A stretch of 64,000 nt of DNA from Streptomyces kronopolitis (lineage in GTDB: Bacteria > Actinomycetota > Actinomycetes > Streptomycetales > Streptomycetaceae). Positions 62,622-64,000 of the stretch are shown here, in pieces (positions within the stretch are counted from its first letter, which is position 1; each line of letters begins with the position of its first letter). The stretch spans positions 62,001-126,000 of the forward strand of contig NZ_BMND01000018.1 of NCBI RefSeq assembly GCF_014646275.1. The letters are read 5' to 3'. Below the pieces are notes generated by a model. It ran no database searches. It saw only the letters and a list, made by a program, of their open reading frames with translations, and was not told the origin of the DNA. The position numbers and the translations under genes are program-made.

Positions 62622-63820
62622 CACTCCGAAAGGGACGTCGCGATGGGGCTGACCAGGCCACTGCCGCCGACCCGGTCGACGAGGGCCTGCATGTCGAGCA
62701 CCGACGTAGCCAGGCACGCTGCGTGCCACATCCGAAGTTCGAAGTGGGGCTGGTGGACCGCCGCGGCCGTGATCACCGTGCGCGCGATGAGGGACTCCAG
62801 CTCCTGGTCCGTGGTGCTGGGCGGGAGCAGGCCACATCGGACCCGGTCGACCAGCTGGCCGGCGGCTACGCCGAGCTGGTCGATGACCTGATCCAGTGCG
62901 TCGGGCGCCGGCGAGATTCGTGTACTCCACCAGCGGTGTGCCTTGCGTGCTGCTTCTCGGATCTCGTCCCGGTGGAGGCTCTTCACGCTTCCCGCTGATG
63001 CGGGAAGTTCTGGTGTAGCCCACTTCACTGCATCTCGCCGCACGGTCAATCGTCGGCGGTCATCGTGCTCCAGCAAGCCCTCGTTCACCAGCAAGCGCAG
63101 GGCCACGACGAGCGGCCGCGGCACGGTGACCAACATGCGCGAAAGTTCTCGCTGCCTCGGCAGTACGGTGCCGGGTGGGAAGGCCCCTCCGGTGACCAGC
63201 GCCCGTAGGAGGTGGGCGATCTGGCGGGGACGATCATGTAGGTGGTGTGCGCCCGGAATCCGCGCGCGGCAGTTGGCCTGCCACTCGATCACGCCTCTCC
63301 CAGAAAGGTCCGACAGCGCCAGTTGGACCGTCTCAAGTGGCACAGCGAACTCGGCCGCGAGCCGGCCCGGAGCCAAGGCCGCGCCCGGAGCGTAGGCCCC
63401 CGACGTGATCCTGTGCTCGATCCACTGAGCGACCTCGGCGACCGGAACGAATGGAGACAGGGTCTCCGCCACGGCGCGCAGCAGGTCTCGTGCGGTGCCC
63501 ACGCGCACGACGAGCTGTTCGTACGACATGTCTGCTGGTGCAGGACGAGCGGTCGCCTTGATGAGCCGGCCCCATCGTGCCTGATCCGCCGGCGAGCCGG
63601 CCGCATCCTCCCGACGACGCTCGGCCAGCGGCAGCCACACGGCCGTGTGTCGGTCGATACGGGCATGGGCGTCGGACACTGCCGCAGACGAGGCCGCGGC
63701 CCTCGCGCCGCCGACTCGTCTCAGGGCCAGCTGGTCGCTGCGCAATGCGCGGCGCGTCGCTGCGGAATCCGCGGGGGGTGAGCTGGCCCCGGCTTCCTGC
63801 TGCTGATTCTGTGTGCTCAC
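62621..63820 (-). CDS. Double winged-helix regulator (GntR-like)
   Basis: 399 residues from GTG 63820. Two GntR-like winged helices: AQWIEHRITSGAYAPGAALA (about 155-215) and AHLLRALVTGGAFPPGTVLP (about 225-290). A helical C-terminal domain follows. The start overlaps the upstream DUF5999 stop (GTGA). Probably controls the downstream cluster. Confidence 0.78.
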   Translation of the reverse strand: MSTQNQQQEAGASSPPADSAATRRALRSDQLALRRVGGARAAASSAAVSDAHARIDRHTAVWLPLAERRREDAAGSPADQARWGRLIKATARPAPADMSYEQLVVRVGTARDLLRAVAETLSPFVPVAEVAQWIEHRITSGAYAPGAALAPGRLAAEFAVPLETVQLALSDLSGRGVIEWQANCRARIPGAHHLHDRPRQIAHLLRALVTGGAFPPGTVLPRQRELSRMLVTVPRPLVVALRLLVNEGLLEHDDRRRLTVRRDAVKWATPELPASAGSVKSLHRDEIREAARKAHRWWSTRISPAPDALDQVIDQLGVAAGQLVDRVRCGLLPPSTTDQELESLIARTVITAAAVHQPHFELRMWHAACLATSVLDMQALVDRVGGSGLVSPIATSLSE

Positions 63821-64000
63821 GCCGCAGCCTTCTCCCTGCGGGCGGTGGTGGTCACGGCGCGGCGCGGCGGGATGACCTCCAGGTCGGGCCGGATCGCGCC
63901 GGTGTCGTCGAAGAGCACGATGGCGTTGCACAAGAGCGTCCAGCCCTGCTCGAAGTGAACGGCAACGGGATGAGCGGCGCCCGCGTCGGTGGCGTCGGAG
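63817..64000 (-). CDS. DUF5999 protein (N-terminus beyond the right edge)
   Basis: About 60 C-terminal residues are visible: HPVAVHFEQGWTLLCNAIVL FDDTGAIRPD and a basic end (RREKAAA). This matches DUF5999, small proteins common beside regulators in Streptomyces. Its stop overlaps the GntR-like start by 3 bases. Confidence 0.8.
   Translation of the reverse strand, partial: SDATDAGAAHPVAVHFEQGWTLLCNAIVLFDDTGAIRPDLEVIPPRRAVTTTARREKAAA

Noticed and set aside
1..64000. Integrase, transposase, tRNA attachment site or CRISPR array
   Set aside because: Looked for on both strands; no tyrosine or serine recombinase motif, DDE transposase, direct-repeat array or tRNA gene was found, so the element's ends cannot be set from this window.

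Overview
The window reads as high-GC actinomycete DNA and is almost certainly from a Streptomyces. Coding genes show strong G/C bias at third codon positions. The families are typical of the genus: Scr1-type XRE/DUF5753 regulators with DUF397 partners, DUF574-type SAM methyltransferases, a SigB/SigF-type sigma factor, WhiB, DUF317, DUF2637, an SCO6880-family protein and a DUF5999 protein. I saw no tRNA, rRNA, CRISPR array, transposase or integrase.

Layout. 0-11 kb is an accessory region: a partial membrane protein, a TIR-STAND NTPase, an IPT/TIG plus YVTN beta-propeller protein, a methyltransferase / XRE-DUF5753 / DUF397 cassette, a PD-(D/E)XK nuclease with a DUF5655 domain, and a DNA methyltransferase. 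11.5-35.7 kb is the rightward conjugation module of an integrative or plasmid-borne conjugative element: NlpC/P60 wall hydrolase, small membrane protein, VirB8-like, VirB6/TrbL-like, SCO6880, VirB4 ATPase, VirD4/TraG coupling protein (frameshifted), DNA-cytosine methylase (frameshifted) and a long string of tightly coupled accessory genes. 35.7-45.5 kb is a regulatory stretch with a second methyltransferase/XRE/DUF397 cassette, a SigF-like factor and an HTH-ImmA/IrrE pair. 45.7-52.8 kb is the leftward mobilisation/replication arm: relaxase, MobC-like protein, DUF2637 membrane protein, WhiB, DnaC-like ATPase and a replication-like protein. 53.5-57 kb is an XRE / ImmA-IrrE / 7-TM / amidohydrolase module. 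57-64 kb is a leftward cluster with a MurG paralogue, a radical SAM enzyme, an Fe(II)/2-oxoglutarate oxygenase, an endonuclease/exonuclease/phosphatase protein, a double-winged-helix regulator and DUF5999. It looks like a small biosynthetic cluster of unknown product.

The two most unusual observations are these. First, about a dozen otherwise unrelated accessory proteins of the conjugation module end in the same kind of tail: a basic AAR-x-R-S/T-like patch, an Ala/Pro/Ser-rich linker, then a terminal Arg. A type IV secretion signal is one possible explanation. Second, single-base frameshifts are concentrated at 19-35 kb while the core VirB genes stay intact. That means either an element in decay or uncorrected sequencing indels, and reads would be needed to decide. 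The 57-64 kb cluster carries two small reading frames joined to neighbours by overlapping stop/start codons that could be precursor peptides.

All functions are read from motifs and family resemblance; no database search was possible.
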